Assembly: GCA_964603635.1 (NCBI GenBank) | Contig: CAZRVH010000004.1 | Span: 1 to 64,000, forward strand | Source: CAZRVH01 sp964603635 | Lineage (GTDB): Bacteria; Patescibacteriota; Gracilibacteria; Peribacterales; Peribacteraceae | Length of the DNA: 64,000 nucleotides | Direction: 5' to 3' | In this document: positions 1 to 7,057 of the stretch, one piece after another | Numbering within the stretch: position 1 is the stretch's first letter | Layout: each line of letters begins with the position of its first letter | Made by a program: the position numbers and the translations under genes | The notes under the pieces: model-generated | The model's input: only the letters and a program-made list of their open reading frames with translations | What the model was told of the DNA's origin: nothing | The model's database searches: none

Positions 1-54
1 TTCCGGGATACACGATTTCGAGTCGTGCGCTTTCGACCACTCAGCCACCTCTCC
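1..54 (-). tRNA. tRNA-Ser (anticodon CGA), 3' part cut by window edge
   Basis: Read on the minus strand from 54, the sequence gives an acceptor 5' strand starting GGAGAGG, a D-arm with GGCTGAGTGGTCGAAAGC and an anticodon stem CACGA/TCGTG with loop CTCGAAA. The anticodon is therefore CGA (codon UCG), positions 18-20. The sequence then enters the long variable arm typical of tRNA-Ser and leaves the window. Only the 5' half to two-thirds is visible. Confidence 0.93.
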
Positions 55-103
55 AACCTTCGCAGAAGGTTGCCCGCCGTAGCTTTAGCGAAGGTGGGCC
101 CTG
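55..103. repeat. REP-like palindromic element (family R2)
   Basis: The segment carries AACCTTCGCAGAAGGTT followed by GCCCGCCGTAGCTTTAGCG and AAGGTGGGC. On the minus strand it reads GCCCACCTTCGCTAAAGCTA followed by CGGCGGGCAA. The same core appears inside the oxidoreductase beta gene at 15505-15535. This is an intergenic repeat directly upstream of tRNA-Ser, not a gene. Confidence 0.6.
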
Positions 104-299
104 CGAATGCCCGCTTATAGACCTTCTGCTTCGGTTGGCAAGCCGGGGACAATAATGTGGTCTTTTGCCCTCAGCTGGCCCATTGTGGAGTGTCCGCCCG
201 TCGATGGCAAGTCTGCCTTGTTCGCGCGTTGCACGGCAAACGCAAATTGCGTCAATTGCATATTGGCTTGGGAATTCACCGTGAATTTTGAGAATGGAC

Positions 300-329
300 T
301 TGCGGAGGTGTTGCATGTGTCCCTAGAAT
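300..329 (+). promoter_or_regulatory. Promoter of the histone-like gene
   Basis: TTGCGG at 300-305 and TAGAAT at 324-329 are separated by 18 nt. The predicted start near 336 leaves a leader of about 27 nt without a clear Shine-Dalgarno sequence before the ATG at 363. The rest of 104-299 holds no supportable gene. Confidence 0.55.
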
Positions 330-362
330 CCCATTCGCATTTACTTCTTTACCCCAGTTCTT

Positions 363-536
363 ATGAGCAGCTACGTCGTTGCATCCGCAATCAAGGCTTT
401 CATCAACGAGAAGGGCATGATGTCCTCCGGTGATCTCGCCGAGCACGCCAGCAAGTTCCTCGAGGAGGCACTCGCAAAGGCCGTGAAGCGCGCTGCGGCC
501 AATGGTCGCAAGACTGTCCGCGGCGAGGATCTATAA
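363..536 (+). CDS. Bacterial histone-fold protein (57 aa)
   Basis: This small 57-residue protein starts MSSYVVASAIKAF and ends NGRKTVRGEDL. The layout is that of a single histone fold: a short first helix (about 3-16), a loop (MMSSGD), a long amphipathic second helix (about 24-47), then the loop-2 motif GRKTV and the start of a third helix with ED. The GRKT-x-x-x-ED signature is the one seen in archaeal histones (for example AGRKTIKAEDI in HMfB). The third helix is cut to a single turn, as in the short bacterial histones typified by Bdellovibrio Bd0055. It is likely an abundant, dimeric DNA-binding chromatin protein. It has its own promoter and terminator, so it is monocistronic. No HU gene is seen in this window. 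Family recognition is from motif and length and was not searched. Confidence 0.82.
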   Translation: MSSYVVASAIKAFINEKGMMSSGDLAEHASKFLEEALAKAVKRAAANGRKTVRGEDL

Positions 537-557
537 TCCAACCCCGAACAAAGAACG

Positions 558-583
558 AAGCGTCCCGTAAGGGGCGCTTTTTT
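558..583 (+). terminator. Rho-independent terminator after histone gene
   Basis: AAGCGTCCC, loop GTAA and GGGGCGCTT form a stem of about 9 bp, followed directly by a run of T. Confidence 0.85.
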
Positions 584-587
584 CTAT

Positions 588-663
588 CATGGGAAAACCA
601 ACGACGGTTTTCCCATGAGCCCTTTCCCTGCAAGGTGTTGCTCCAGGCAGGCAGAGCCTGCCT
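588..663. repeat. Two perfect inverted repeats
   Basis: CATGGGAAAACC (588-599) pairs perfectly with GGTTTTCCCATG (606-617) across a 6-nt loop. AGGCAGGC (645-652) pairs with GCCTGCCT (656-663) across AGA. Together with the terminator at 558 this makes three consecutive hairpins between the histone gene and the next gene. Confidence 0.75.
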
Positions 664-718
664 TCGCAACGGTTGTTGATTTGGATCCTGCATTTATTGT
701 CTCAAGTTTTATTGTTTC

Positions 719-724
719 TATACT
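719..724 (+). promoter_or_regulatory. -10 box of leaderless gene 733
   Basis: TATACT ends 8 nt before the ATG at 733, with a TTGTCT-like -35 at 697-702 (16-nt spacer). Transcription would start within 1-2 nt of the start codon. Confidence 0.65.
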
Positions 725-732
725 GAACTTCT

Positions 733-1371
733 ATGAAAATCGAAAAATTCGGACACTGCTGTCTGCTCATCGAAGAACAAGGCCTTCGCATCCTCACAGA
801 TCCGGGTATGTTTACCGTTGATCAATGCAAAGGCGTAACGGACATAGACGTGGTTCTCGTTACGCATGAGCACACGGACCACATTCATATCGATTCGCTC
901 AAAGATATTCTGAAGAACAATCCCGAAGCGAAGGTCATCACTATTGCGAGTGTCGCCAAGATGTTGGACGAGGCGGGGATCGGGTATGAGTTGATGGAGC
1001 ACGGCAAGAACAAAACGATCGACAACGTGCTCATCGAAGCATTCGGCGAAATCCACGCGCGGTTCCACCCGACCGTTGCGGACGTCGCGAACACGGGATT
1101 TCTTATCGCGAACACATTCTTCTATCCCGGCGACGCGTTCACGGATCCGGGAAAACAGGTGGAGATCCTGGCGTTGCCCGTCGCGGGACCGTGGATGAAG
1201 ATCGGGGAGGCGGTCGACTACGCGCTCGCGCTGAAACCGAAGGTCGCGTTTCCCGTTCATGATGCGGTCTATGTGAATCCGGCGCTCGGCCATCGCGTGC
1301 CGGGCATCGTCCTGCCGAAAAACGGGATCGAATTCAAAGCGATCGACGGGCTAGGGATGGTGGAGTTTTGA
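733..1371 (+). CDS. MBL-fold metal-dependent hydrolase (UlaG-like)
   Basis: This 212-aa cytosolic metallo-beta-lactamase-fold hydrolase carries the signature HEHTDH at residues 45-50. Further metal-ligand candidates are H112, D134 (YPGDAF) and H176 (PVHD). Length and motif order fit the UlaG-like/YtkL branch of small MBL hydrolases, so the substrate cannot be named. It is monocistronic, with a leaderless-type promoter. The next gene is convergent and begins 2 nt after the stop. Confidence 0.85.
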   Translation: MKIEKFGHCCLLIEEQGLRILTDPGMFTVDQCKGVTDIDVVLVTHEHTDHIHIDSLKDILKNNPEAKVITIASVAKMLDEAGIGYELMEHGKNKTIDNVLIEAFGEIHARFHPTVADVANTGFLIANTFFYPGDAFTDPGKQVEILALPVAGPWMKIGEAVDYALALKPKVAFPVHDAVYVNPALGHRVPGIVLPKNGIEFKAIDGLGMVEF

Positions 1372-1372
1372 C

Positions 1373-1792
1373 TTAGTGCAACAGCGTGAATCCGCCTATG
1401 ACCGGCAACGGTTTCATGGCGCCTTTCGAGACATTGATGATGCCCATGACCATGAATACCAAGCCTGCGATCGTCACCAGCGGAACCAAGAGGATGCCGA
1501 TCAGCACCATGACGAGCGTGCTTGCGACGACGTGCCCGATGATCCAAAACAGCAACAGGTTGAGTTGTTGATTGGCATGGTACTTCGCGGATGCATCGTT
1601 CTTCAGGTTGTCCATCACCAATGGAAGGAAGAAGAGGATGGGGATGATGTACCCTAAGATACCGAGAAGTTTCTTCGTATCCGAAGCGGACATCGCTTGC
1701 GGCTGAGGAGCGGAAGCAGGCGAAGCAGGGGCCGGGTTCGTTGGCTGGACTTCCGGTGTCGGGACAGGGGGCGTGGAGGGGGTTTGATCCAT
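1373..1792 (-). CDS. DUF4870-like small membrane protein
   Basis: This 139-aa protein has a Pro/Ala/Ser-rich cytosolic N-terminus (residues 1-35). A first membrane helix follows (about 42-60), then the sequence KYHANQQLNLLLFW and two further helices, ending near MGIINVSKGAMKPLPVIG. The KYHANQ/QLNL segment between helices and the three-helix layout are typical of DUF4870/Tic20-like proteins of unknown function. A TATACT box lies about 21-26 nt upstream of the ATG. Confidence 0.7.
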   Translation of the reverse strand: MDQTPSTPPVPTPEVQPTNPAPASPASAPQPQAMSASDTKKLLGILGYIIPILFFLPLVMDNLKNDASAKYHANQQLNLLLFWIIGHVVASTLVMVLIGILLVPLVTIAGLVFMVMGIINVSKGAMKPLPVIGGFTLLH

Positions 1793-1846
1793 GGTGAAAG
1801 GAGGGAATGAGGCGAGTATATCTTTTTAAAGATTCATCGGAACATA

Positions 1847-2936
1847 TTATCCCTCTTTGGCCTGTCTTTTCAATTCTGCGTCGATGAACGCCTGGATATC
1901 TCCGTCCAGCACCGCCTGGGTTTGTGATGTTTCCACGTCGGTGCGCAGGTCCTTCACCATTTGGTAGGGATGCAGGACGTAGCTGCGGATCTGTTGTCCG
2001 AAGTCCGCGGATTGCGTGGCGCCCTTCAGGTCTTTCTTCTGGGCCAGTGCTTCTTCCTGCTGTTTCTGGAGCAGCTTCGCCGCGAGCATGTTCATGGCGC
2101 GCTCGCGGTTCTGGATCTGGCTGCGTTCCGTCTGGCAGCTCACCACGATGCCCGTGGGGAGGTGGGTGATGCGGATGGCGGATTCCGTTTTGTTCACGTG
2201 CTGTCCTCCCGCCCCTCCGGAGCGGTAGGTATCCACGCGCAGGTCCTTCGCCTCGATGTTCACCGTGTCCGCGTCTTTGATTTCCGGCAGCACTTCCACG
2301 AGCGCGAAGCTCGTCTGGCGCAGGCTCTTGGCGTTGAACGGGGAGAGACGCACGAGGCGGTGCGTTCCTTTCTCGCATTTCAAATATCCGTACGCGGGGT
2401 CGCCTTCCACGAAGACCGTGGCGGTCTTGATGCCCGCTTCCGCGCCGTCCGTCTTATCGAGCAAGCTTGTTTTCCATCCCATGCGTTCGCAGTAGCGCAG
2501 GTACATGCGCAGCAGGAATCCCGCCCAGTCCTGCGCCTCGGTTCCTCCGGCTCCTCCGCTGATCGTGACGTAGGCGTTGTTGTGGTCGAACTCTCCTCCC
2601 AAATACAGCAGCCCTTCCTGCGCGTTCCACTGCGCCAGCGCCTTCTCGTATTCTTTCTGCAAATCGCCCAGGTCCGCTTCGGCTGCTTGCTGCGTGAGTT
2701 CGATGAGTCCGACGACTTCGTCGGCCAACGCGGCAATCGGCTCCCACTGTTTCTTGAGGTTCCTCAGGTTCGCAAAAAGTTCGTTCGCGCGCTTCTGGTC
2801 GTTCCAGATATCGGCGGCACTCGTCTGCGCTTCCAACTCCTTGATTTGGTTCGGGATTTTTTTCGCCTCAAAGAGAGTCCTTGCCCGTCAGCACGGCTTC
2901 TTTCAGTTCCTGTAATTTCTGCAGAAGTTCTTCCAT
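1847..2936 (-). CDS. prfB: Peptide chain release factor 2, with programmed +1 frameshift
   Basis: RF2 terminates translation at UGA and UAA. The full product is about 362 aa, the normal length, but only if the ribosome shifts. The first ATG (2936) opens a 22-codon frame MEELLQKLQELKEAVLTGKD then S-L, ending CTT TGA. A +1 shift on CTT (reading GAG next) joins the 340-codon main frame. The main frame carries the codon-recognition motif SPF (RLSPFNAKSLRQ) and the peptidyl-hydrolysis motif GGQ (SGGAGGQHVNKTESA). Presence of RF2 with this autoregulatory stop shows that UGA is a stop codon in this genome. Starting the gene at the internal TTG (2836) would lose the N-terminal helix. Confidence 0.95.
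2868..2882 (-). promoter_or_regulatory. RF2 programmed frameshift site
   Basis: On the minus strand the order is AAGGA (2882-2878), CTCT, CTT (2873-2871) and TGA (2870-2868), followed by G. The CTT-TGA slippery stop and the upstream internal Shine-Dalgarno-like AAGGA are the classical arrangement by which low RF2 levels promote +1 shifting. Confidence 0.93.
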
Positions 2937-2994
2937 GGGAGGGAAAAGGACTGTGGGGAGCGTAGCGGAGGGTGGGGGCTTCGGCTAGGCGATT

Positions 2995-3030
2995 GTCCTC
3001 CCTCTCCTCGCAGGAGAGGATCGGGGTGAG
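2995..3030. repeat. REP-like element (family R5)
   Basis: CCTCCCTCTCCTCGCAGGAG followed by AGGATCGGGGTGAG forms a palindrome CTCTCCT/AGGAGAG followed by GGGGTGAG. A related string (CCTCCCTCTTTCGGCGGGTG then AGGGTCGGGGTGAGGGG) occurs at 22692-22729. Confidence 0.5.
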
Positions 3031-3034
3031 CTCG

Positions 3035-3073
3035 CAAAAAAGCCCCAACTCCGCGCGATGCGGTGCTGGGGCT
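3035..3073 (-). terminator. Terminator of gene 3093-3374
   Basis: On the minus strand AGCCCCAGCACCGC pairs with GCGGAGTTGGGGCT and is followed by TTTTTT. It sits 20 nt past the stop codon of the upstream small gene, supporting that gene as real. Confidence 0.85.
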
Positions 3074-3092
3074 GAGTCTGCGATCGGATCGC

Positions 3093-3374
3093 CTAGGATT
3101 GCAGTTCTGCAATCCATACTCCTGGTTCATGATTCCTTGGCACAATCCTCTTGTTTAGGGTGCTTGCCAACAGATTGGCACAGTGCAGGAATTGCTCCTG
3201 CGTTGTTATGTATTCCATTTTTAAAAACCACGTTCTTTTACCATTGTGGTCAAATTCCAATCTTTGCATCCTTGACGTGCACATGGTGAGCATTTGATCC
3301 CGGGTATCAAACCTCAGTTGATCCCCGGGATTCAGTTGATATTTTCCTTTTGAACCTTCGCGGTATACCGACAT
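3093..3374 (-). CDS. Hypothetical small protein (93 aa)
   Basis: I do not recognise this protein. It is 93 aa, mixed charge, with no signal peptide or membrane helix and three internal cysteines, starting MSVYREGSKGKYQLNPGDQL. It looks like a small beta-rich domain (alternating LRFDTRDQML, RLEFDHNGKRTWFLKME). Support for a real gene comes from the AAGGG sequence upstream of the ATG and the strong terminator just downstream. The 200-nt AT-rich gap upstream (3375-3577) holds divergent promoters and no gene. Confidence 0.6.
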   Translation of the reverse strand: MSVYREGSKGKYQLNPGDQLRFDTRDQMLTMCTSRMQRLEFDHNGKRTWFLKMEYITTQEQFLHCANLLASTLNKRIVPRNHEPGVWIAELQS

Positions 3375-3569
3375 GAGATTTTCCCTTCGAAAAGCCGAAA
3401 TGTGAAGAAACGATTAACGATATAGTGTTATATATTTCCATATTAGTCAAATCTCTTGCAATACACAGTCCTTGCAAAAGGATAGGCTTCAAGCCAATTT
3501 GGCTACTATAAATATCATCATTATATTTTATGTCAAACACACCCCCTCCCCAAAACGGGTGTTTCCCGC

Positions 3570-3575
3570 TATAAT
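3570..3575 (+). promoter_or_regulatory. -10 box of gene 3587
   Basis: TATAAT ends 11 nt before the ATG at 3587. This makes the ATG, rather than the GTG at 3578, the likely start, with a leader of only about 4 nt. Confidence 0.6.
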
Positions 3576-3586
3576 AAGTGGAATAC

Positions 3587-4180
3587 ATGGAAGACACACA
3601 GACTCCAGAACAGGCGCCTCAAAAGCACTCATTCCGGCAGATCCTGGACCGTATCGCCGAGCCGTTCGCCATTTTCAGCGTCGCGCTGTTCGCATTGCTG
3701 CTATTCGCCCAGTTCGCGGTGCTTCCGCTTTTCAATACGTTCGACCTCAACGGACAGAAATTGAACCCGAACCAGCTCAACCAGTACAAGGCCCAGTTGG
3801 TCCAGAAGGTGGATGACGCCGAGGCCGCGCGCAACGACCTCATCCTTCCTATCAAGAACGAAACGTACCATGTGCTCCAAGCCCGCAAAGACACGCTGCC
3901 TCCCATCGCGACCGTAAAGGCCGCGTTGGAATCCGCCGCGCGCCAGACGCAGGGGAGCGGATCGATCGCGTTGGCACGGATCCATGTGGACGGAAGCACC
4001 GTGACCGTACGGGGCGATGTCCATGCCGGTCTTTCCAGTATGACGGTACTCGCTTCATTCGTTGAAAAGGTCGAGTCATTGCCATTCATCGGGACGTTCA
4101 CCCGTCCCGCGTTCACGCGCGAGACCGACCCCGTCCTGGGTGCGCACTCGCCGTTCGTCTTCTCGTTCACCTCCAAATGA
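3587..4180 (+). CDS. Membrane-anchored protein, PilN/PilO-like
   Basis: This 197-aa protein has a short charged cytosolic N-terminus, one membrane helix (about residues 28-50, FAIFSVALFALLLFAQFAVL) and a long extracytoplasmic part. That part has a coiled-coil-like stretch (NQLNQYKAQLVQKVDDAEAA) and a small alpha/beta C-terminal domain. Layout and size resemble PilN/PilO-type inner-membrane pilus assembly proteins. No pilus ATPase or pilin gene lies next to it, so the assignment is tentative. The stop overlaps the start of the next gene (ATGA), implying translational coupling. Confidence 0.5.
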   Translation: MEDTQTPEQAPQKHSFRQILDRIAEPFAIFSVALFALLLFAQFAVLPLFNTFDLNGQKLNPNQLNQYKAQLVQKVDDAEAARNDLILPIKNETYHVLQARKDTLPPIATVKAALESAARQTQGSGSIALARIHVDGSTVTVRGDVHAGLSSMTVLASFVEKVESLPFIGTFTRPAFTRETDPVLGAHSPFVFSFTSK

Positions 4181-5061
4181 TCACGCTCCAGACCTTCCGG
4201 CGGCTGCGCACGACCCGGAACCTGCTCCTCGCGGGTGGCGTCGCGCTGATGCTGTCGGGACTGCTGATGTATTCCTTCACGCTGCAGATACGCGAGGTGA
4301 AAGACGTTGCCCTTCCTGCCGCGCTCGCGTTGCCTTCTTTGGAAAAGCGCCTGTTCGTCCTGCAGGAACAGACCGAACTCGGCGAGCTGCAGGAGGCGAT
4401 CGGCAACGGATCCCAGGACGAGAAGGTGCGCATGTACATCTTGCCGCCCCAGGACGAGATCGACCGTATCATCCAAACGTTCGACCTGTTCCTGCGTCGC
4501 TGGCAGCAGAAGCGAATCGTGACCCATGTCACCCCGCTCTCCGTCGGAACCGCGTCGGGCATCGTCCTGGACGGCGCCGACGAACCGCTCTTCGCGACGC
4601 CGGTTTCGTTCGAAGCGGATGTGACCCCCGAAGGCCTCGACCAACTGCTTCTTTTCATTGATCTTGCCGGCAACCTGACCGTGAACGACGCGCTCGATGA
4701 AGCGGCACGCGGCGAGCTTCTGCGCCTGACCGAAGAAGAGAATCCTGCCGCCGTGACAGCGCTGGAACAGTTCCTCTCCGCGGATCTCCTGGCCTACGTG
4801 AAGGATCCGGGCGCGACGGAGCGGCAATTGCTTCGCGCGTTTACATCCAACACGTTCGCCGACGGTTTCCGCCAGGTCATCGCGCGGTCCCAGCTCCCGA
4901 AGGCAGAAGGCCTCTTTTCGGAGGATATCTTGTCCGCGATGGACAACGGCAAGCTCTGGCCGGTGCGCATGCTGCGCATCAAGGGATTGTCGATCACGCC
5001 TGTCACCGAGACCCAGTCACATGTGAGCCTCTCGCTTGAGGCGATTGCGAGGGGGAAGTGA
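4177..5061 (+). CDS. Membrane-anchored protein, partner of 3587 gene
   Basis: This 294-aa protein has one N-terminal membrane helix (about 17-36, NLLLAGGVALMLSGLLMYSF) and a large soluble domain outside the cytosol. That domain contains a helical segment and two alternating-strand modules (HVTPLSVGTASGIVLDG; PVRMLRIKGLSITPV). It overlaps the preceding gene by ATGA. Two consecutive single-pass proteins of this shape are the usual PilN-PilO arrangement, so a role in a type IV pilus-like machine is an inference. No family was recognised directly. Confidence 0.5.
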   Translation: MITLQTFRRLRTTRNLLLAGGVALMLSGLLMYSFTLQIREVKDVALPAALALPSLEKRLFVLQEQTELGELQEAIGNGSQDEKVRMYILPPQDEIDRIIQTFDLFLRRWQQKRIVTHVTPLSVGTASGIVLDGADEPLFATPVSFEADVTPEGLDQLLLFIDLAGNLTVNDALDEAARGELLRLTEEENPAAVTALEQFLSADLLAYVKDPGATERQLLRAFTSNTFADGFRQVIARSQLPKAEGLFSEDILSAMDNGKLWPVRMLRIKGLSITPVTETQSHVSLSLEAIARGK

Positions 5062-5073
5062 GTAGAAAATGCT

Positions 5074-5161
5074 TTGAGGTAATAGGTGATGGGTTATAGG
5101 ACTGCGTCACATATTTCAAAGTACATTGCATGTTTCTATAACCTATAACCTAAAACCTAAA
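5074..5161. repeat. Tandem-repeat-armed hairpin (TAGGTTATAGG type)
   Basis: The left arm 5074-5099 is built of AGGTAATAGGTGATGGGTTA-type units. It pairs with the right arm 5136-5161 (CTATAACCTATAACCTAAAA then CCTAAA) almost throughout, around a 35-nt loop. It lies in the gap between the pilus-like pair and infC. Confidence 0.75.
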
Positions 5162-5230
5162 CAGTACCCAAATCCTTGACCAAACGCCTCTATTTCCTTA
5201 TATTTCAGCCCTCTTTCCCCATTCTTTCGT

Positions 5231-5773
5231 TTGAGACAACGCTTTACGGGACGCAACCAGCAGAAGCAGGAAAAGCGCCCGCGCATGAACGCGCAAATTA
5301 CCTCGCCGGAAGTCCTTCTTATCGATGACGAGGGAAAGGCAGAGAAGCTGACGATCGCGGAGGCGCTCGAGCGTGCCAAGGCCGCCGAGCTGGATTTGAT
5401 CGAAGTGTCCCCAAAGGCCGTGCCGCCCGTAGTGAAGATCGATGATTTCGGCCATTTCCTGTACCAGGTGCAGAAGAAGGAAAAGAAGCAGAAGGCGAAT
5501 TCCAAGCAGAGCGAGACCAAAATGCTCCGTTTCGGATTCCGCACCGAAAAGCACGATATCGACCGTCTCATGGAACGTGCCAAGGAATTCTTCGAAGAGC
5601 GCCACATGGTGAAATTCGCCGTCCGCCTTCGTGGCCGCGAACTGACCAACAAGGAGTTCGCCCTCAACAAACTGCGTCAAATCATCAAGGACCTGGCCGA
5701 CGTCGCCGAGGTCGAACAGGAGATCAAGCCCCAAGGTCCCCAGTTTACGGCTGTTTTACGCCCAAAGAGGTAA
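5231..5773 (+). CDS. infC: Translation initiation factor IF-3
   Basis: IF-3 binds the 30S subunit and proofreads initiation. The 180-aa frame has the N-domain (MNAQITSPEVLLIDDEGKAE), the basic linker (KKEKKQKANSK) and the C-domain with the conserved KMLRFGFRTEKHDI and VKFAVRLRGRE. It ends GPQFTAVLRPKR. The best full-length start is the TTG at 5231, which gives the usual arginine-rich N-terminus. A rare start codon is a family habit linked to autoregulation, but the ATG at 5285 is possible. It is first in the infC-rpmI-rplT order. Confidence 0.93.
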   Translation: MRQRFTGRNQQKQEKRPRMNAQITSPEVLLIDDEGKAEKLTIAEALERAKAAELDLIEVSPKAVPPVVKIDDFGHFLYQVQKKEKKQKANSKQSETKMLRFGFRTEKHDIDRLMERAKEFFEERHMVKFAVRLRGRELTNKEFALNKLRQIIKDLADVAEVEQEIKPQGPQFTAVLRPKR

Positions 5774-5856
5774 AATCCGGCCGGATGGCCCGGATTGCCT
5801 ATTTTCCTTTGCATTTCCCGTTTTCCTTTCCTATACTCCGGGCCCGAATTAATCCT

Positions 5857-6054
5857 ATGCCTAAGATCAAGTCACACAGCGGCGCCAAGAAGCGAGTCCG
5901 ATTGACCGGCTCGGGCAAAATGGCAATGAAGCGCAACAGCCGCAGCCACCTTCTCCAGCAGAAGAGCAAGCGCGCGAAGCGCCAGAACAGGACCTTGGTC
6001 CTCCATCCTACGAACATCCCGCACATCAAGCCGATGTTGCCTTACCTCAAGTAA
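5857..6054 (+). CDS. rpmI: 50S ribosomal protein L35
   Basis: This 65-aa basic protein starts MPKIKSHSGAKKRVRLTGSG and ends PHIKPMLPYLK. The length is the normal one for bL35. The ATG at 5857 is chosen because an upstream in-frame start would add 24 hydrophobic residues absent from the family. It lies between infC and rplT as in most bacteria, so it probably shares their transcript. Confidence 0.95.
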   Translation: MPKIKSHSGAKKRVRLTGSGKMAMKRNSRSHLLQQKSKRAKRQNRTLVLHPTNIPHIKPMLPYLK

Positions 6055-6081
6055 CCCCTCGACTTCGCTCGGGGTGACAGG
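6055..6081. repeat. REP-like element (family R1)
   Basis: CCCCTCGACTTCGCTCGGGG followed by TGACAGG is a short hairpin (CCCC/GGGG) with the GGGTGACA tail shared by copies at 32815-32859 and 48648-48673. Confidence 0.55.
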
Positions 6082-6122
6082 CGTCGCCTCACGAATCATT
6101 ACCTCTCAACTACTCCACTATC

Positions 6123-6467
6123 ATGCGTGTAAAACGTGGTATCGTCCGGCACAGGAGACATAAGAAGATTCGCGACCTCGCGAAGGGTTACCAGGCGAAC
6201 CGCCGCGTGACTTTCAAGAAGGCCAAGGAAGCCGTCATCAAAGCCGGCCAGCACGCGTACATGGACCGCAAAAAGAAGAAGCGCGATTTCCGCAGCCTCT
6301 GGATCGTCCGCCTCAACGCGGCCATCCGCGAGACGGGAAGCACGTACGCCGTCTTCATGGGTCAGGTGAAGAAGAAGGGCATCCAGCTCGACCGCAAGGT
6401 GATGAGCGAGCTCGCCGTCCGCGAGCCCGAGGCCTTCAAGAGCTTGGTCGACCAGATCACGAAGTAA
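6123..6467 (+). CDS. rplT: 50S ribosomal protein L20
   Basis: This 114-aa, strongly basic protein starts MRVKRGIVRHRRHKKIRDLA and includes the conserved YRSLWIVRLNAA-like segment (FRSLWIVRLNAAIRE). The length matches bL20, an assembly-initiating 23S rRNA-binding protein and known autoregulator of the operon in other bacteria. It is separated from rpmI by 68 nt containing an R1 repeat. Confidence 0.96.
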   Translation: MRVKRGIVRHRRHKKIRDLAKGYQANRRVTFKKAKEAVIKAGQHAYMDRKKKKRDFRSLWIVRLNAAIRETGSTYAVFMGQVKKKGIQLDRKVMSELAVREPEAFKSLVDQITK

Positions 6468-6497
6468 ACAAAGGATCGACTTCCGTTGCGGCGTGGT

Positions 6498-6503
6498 TAT
6501 AAT
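6498..6503 (+). promoter_or_regulatory. -10 box of leaderless gene 6511
   Basis: TATAAT ends 7 nt before the ATG at 6511, which argues against the in-frame GTG at 6493 because that codon would lie upstream of the transcription start. Confidence 0.7.
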
Positions 6504-6510
6504 TTCTCGT

Positions 6511-6747
6511 ATGAATTCCGCCGAGATGTTCGACGTGCTATCCCGGGAGTTAACCTTGCTGCCTTCGAAGCCTGAGTTCCAAGTACAATGGACAGAATCG
6601 GAAATAGCGGAGTTGCGAATGAGGCTGCAGTCGATTGTAAGGGATCGCCGCCCGCGTTTTCCAGCGCCGATAAAAGACGTTTGGATCGGGGATCCCTATT
6701 CCGATCCTTTCAATCGAGGTGATGATGTATATGGCAGAGCCGCATAA
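6511..6747 (+). CDS. Hypothetical protein (78 aa)
   Basis: I do not recognise this 78-aa protein. It has an acidic helical N-half (AEMFDVLSREL, ESEIAELRMRLQSIV) and a Pro/Asp-rich C-half with GDPYSDPFNRGDDV, with no signal peptide or membrane segment. A consensus TATAAT 7 nt before the ATG supports expression from its own promoter. Confidence 0.5.
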   Translation: MNSAEMFDVLSRELTLLPSKPEFQVQWTESEIAELRMRLQSIVRDRRPRFPAPIKDVWIGDPYSDPFNRGDDVYGRAA

Positions 6748-6775
6748 TTTCCATTGAATCCCGACGGATCAGGGG

Positions 6776-6781
6776 TAGCAT
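6776..6781 (+). promoter_or_regulatory. -10 box of leaderless gene 6788
   Basis: TAGCAT is followed by exactly 6 nt and the ATG at 6788. Confidence 0.5.
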
Positions 6782-6787
6782 TTTCAC

Positions 6788-7057
6788 ATGCGTACATCAA
6801 TCGTTTGCGGCAACGAGACGATTTCACTCACTACCGACCGCGACTTGAGGCAGCTTGAGTTTATAGCCGCGGGAGGAAAGCTCGTGGCGGCAACCGTTGA
6901 CGAGCAAAGGCGTGCCGCGAGATTGCTGATGCTCTATGATGCCGTGGGAAGGTGGCCGCTTACCACGGTCGATACTTGGGCTGAAATCGATGCAGAGCAA
7001 ATGGGTCTTGCCATTCTTCTTGGGCCGGCATGTCAACATGTCGCCTACGATCACTGA
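6788..7057 (+). CDS. Hypothetical protein (89 aa)
   Basis: This small soluble protein of 89 aa starts MRTSIVCGNETISLTTDRDL and includes a likely helix EQRRAARLLMLYDAV. No recognisable family. It has a putative leaderless promoter and overlaps the 3' end of the convergent patatin gene by 7 nt, so one transcript end must cross the other. Confidence 0.45.
   Translation: MRTSIVCGNETISLTTDRDLRQLEFIAAGGKLVAATVDEQRRAARLLMLYDAVGRWPLTTVDTWAEIDAEQMGLAILLGPACQHVAYDH

Noticed and set aside
107..433. 108-codon plus-strand frame overlapping the histone gene
   Set aside because: Composition is not protein-like, it lacks start context, and it runs out of frame through the well-supported 57-aa histone gene and its promoter.
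3578..3586. GTG start nine nt upstream for the PilN-like gene
   Set aside because: It lies only 2 nt after the TATAAT box, upstream of the expected transcription start.
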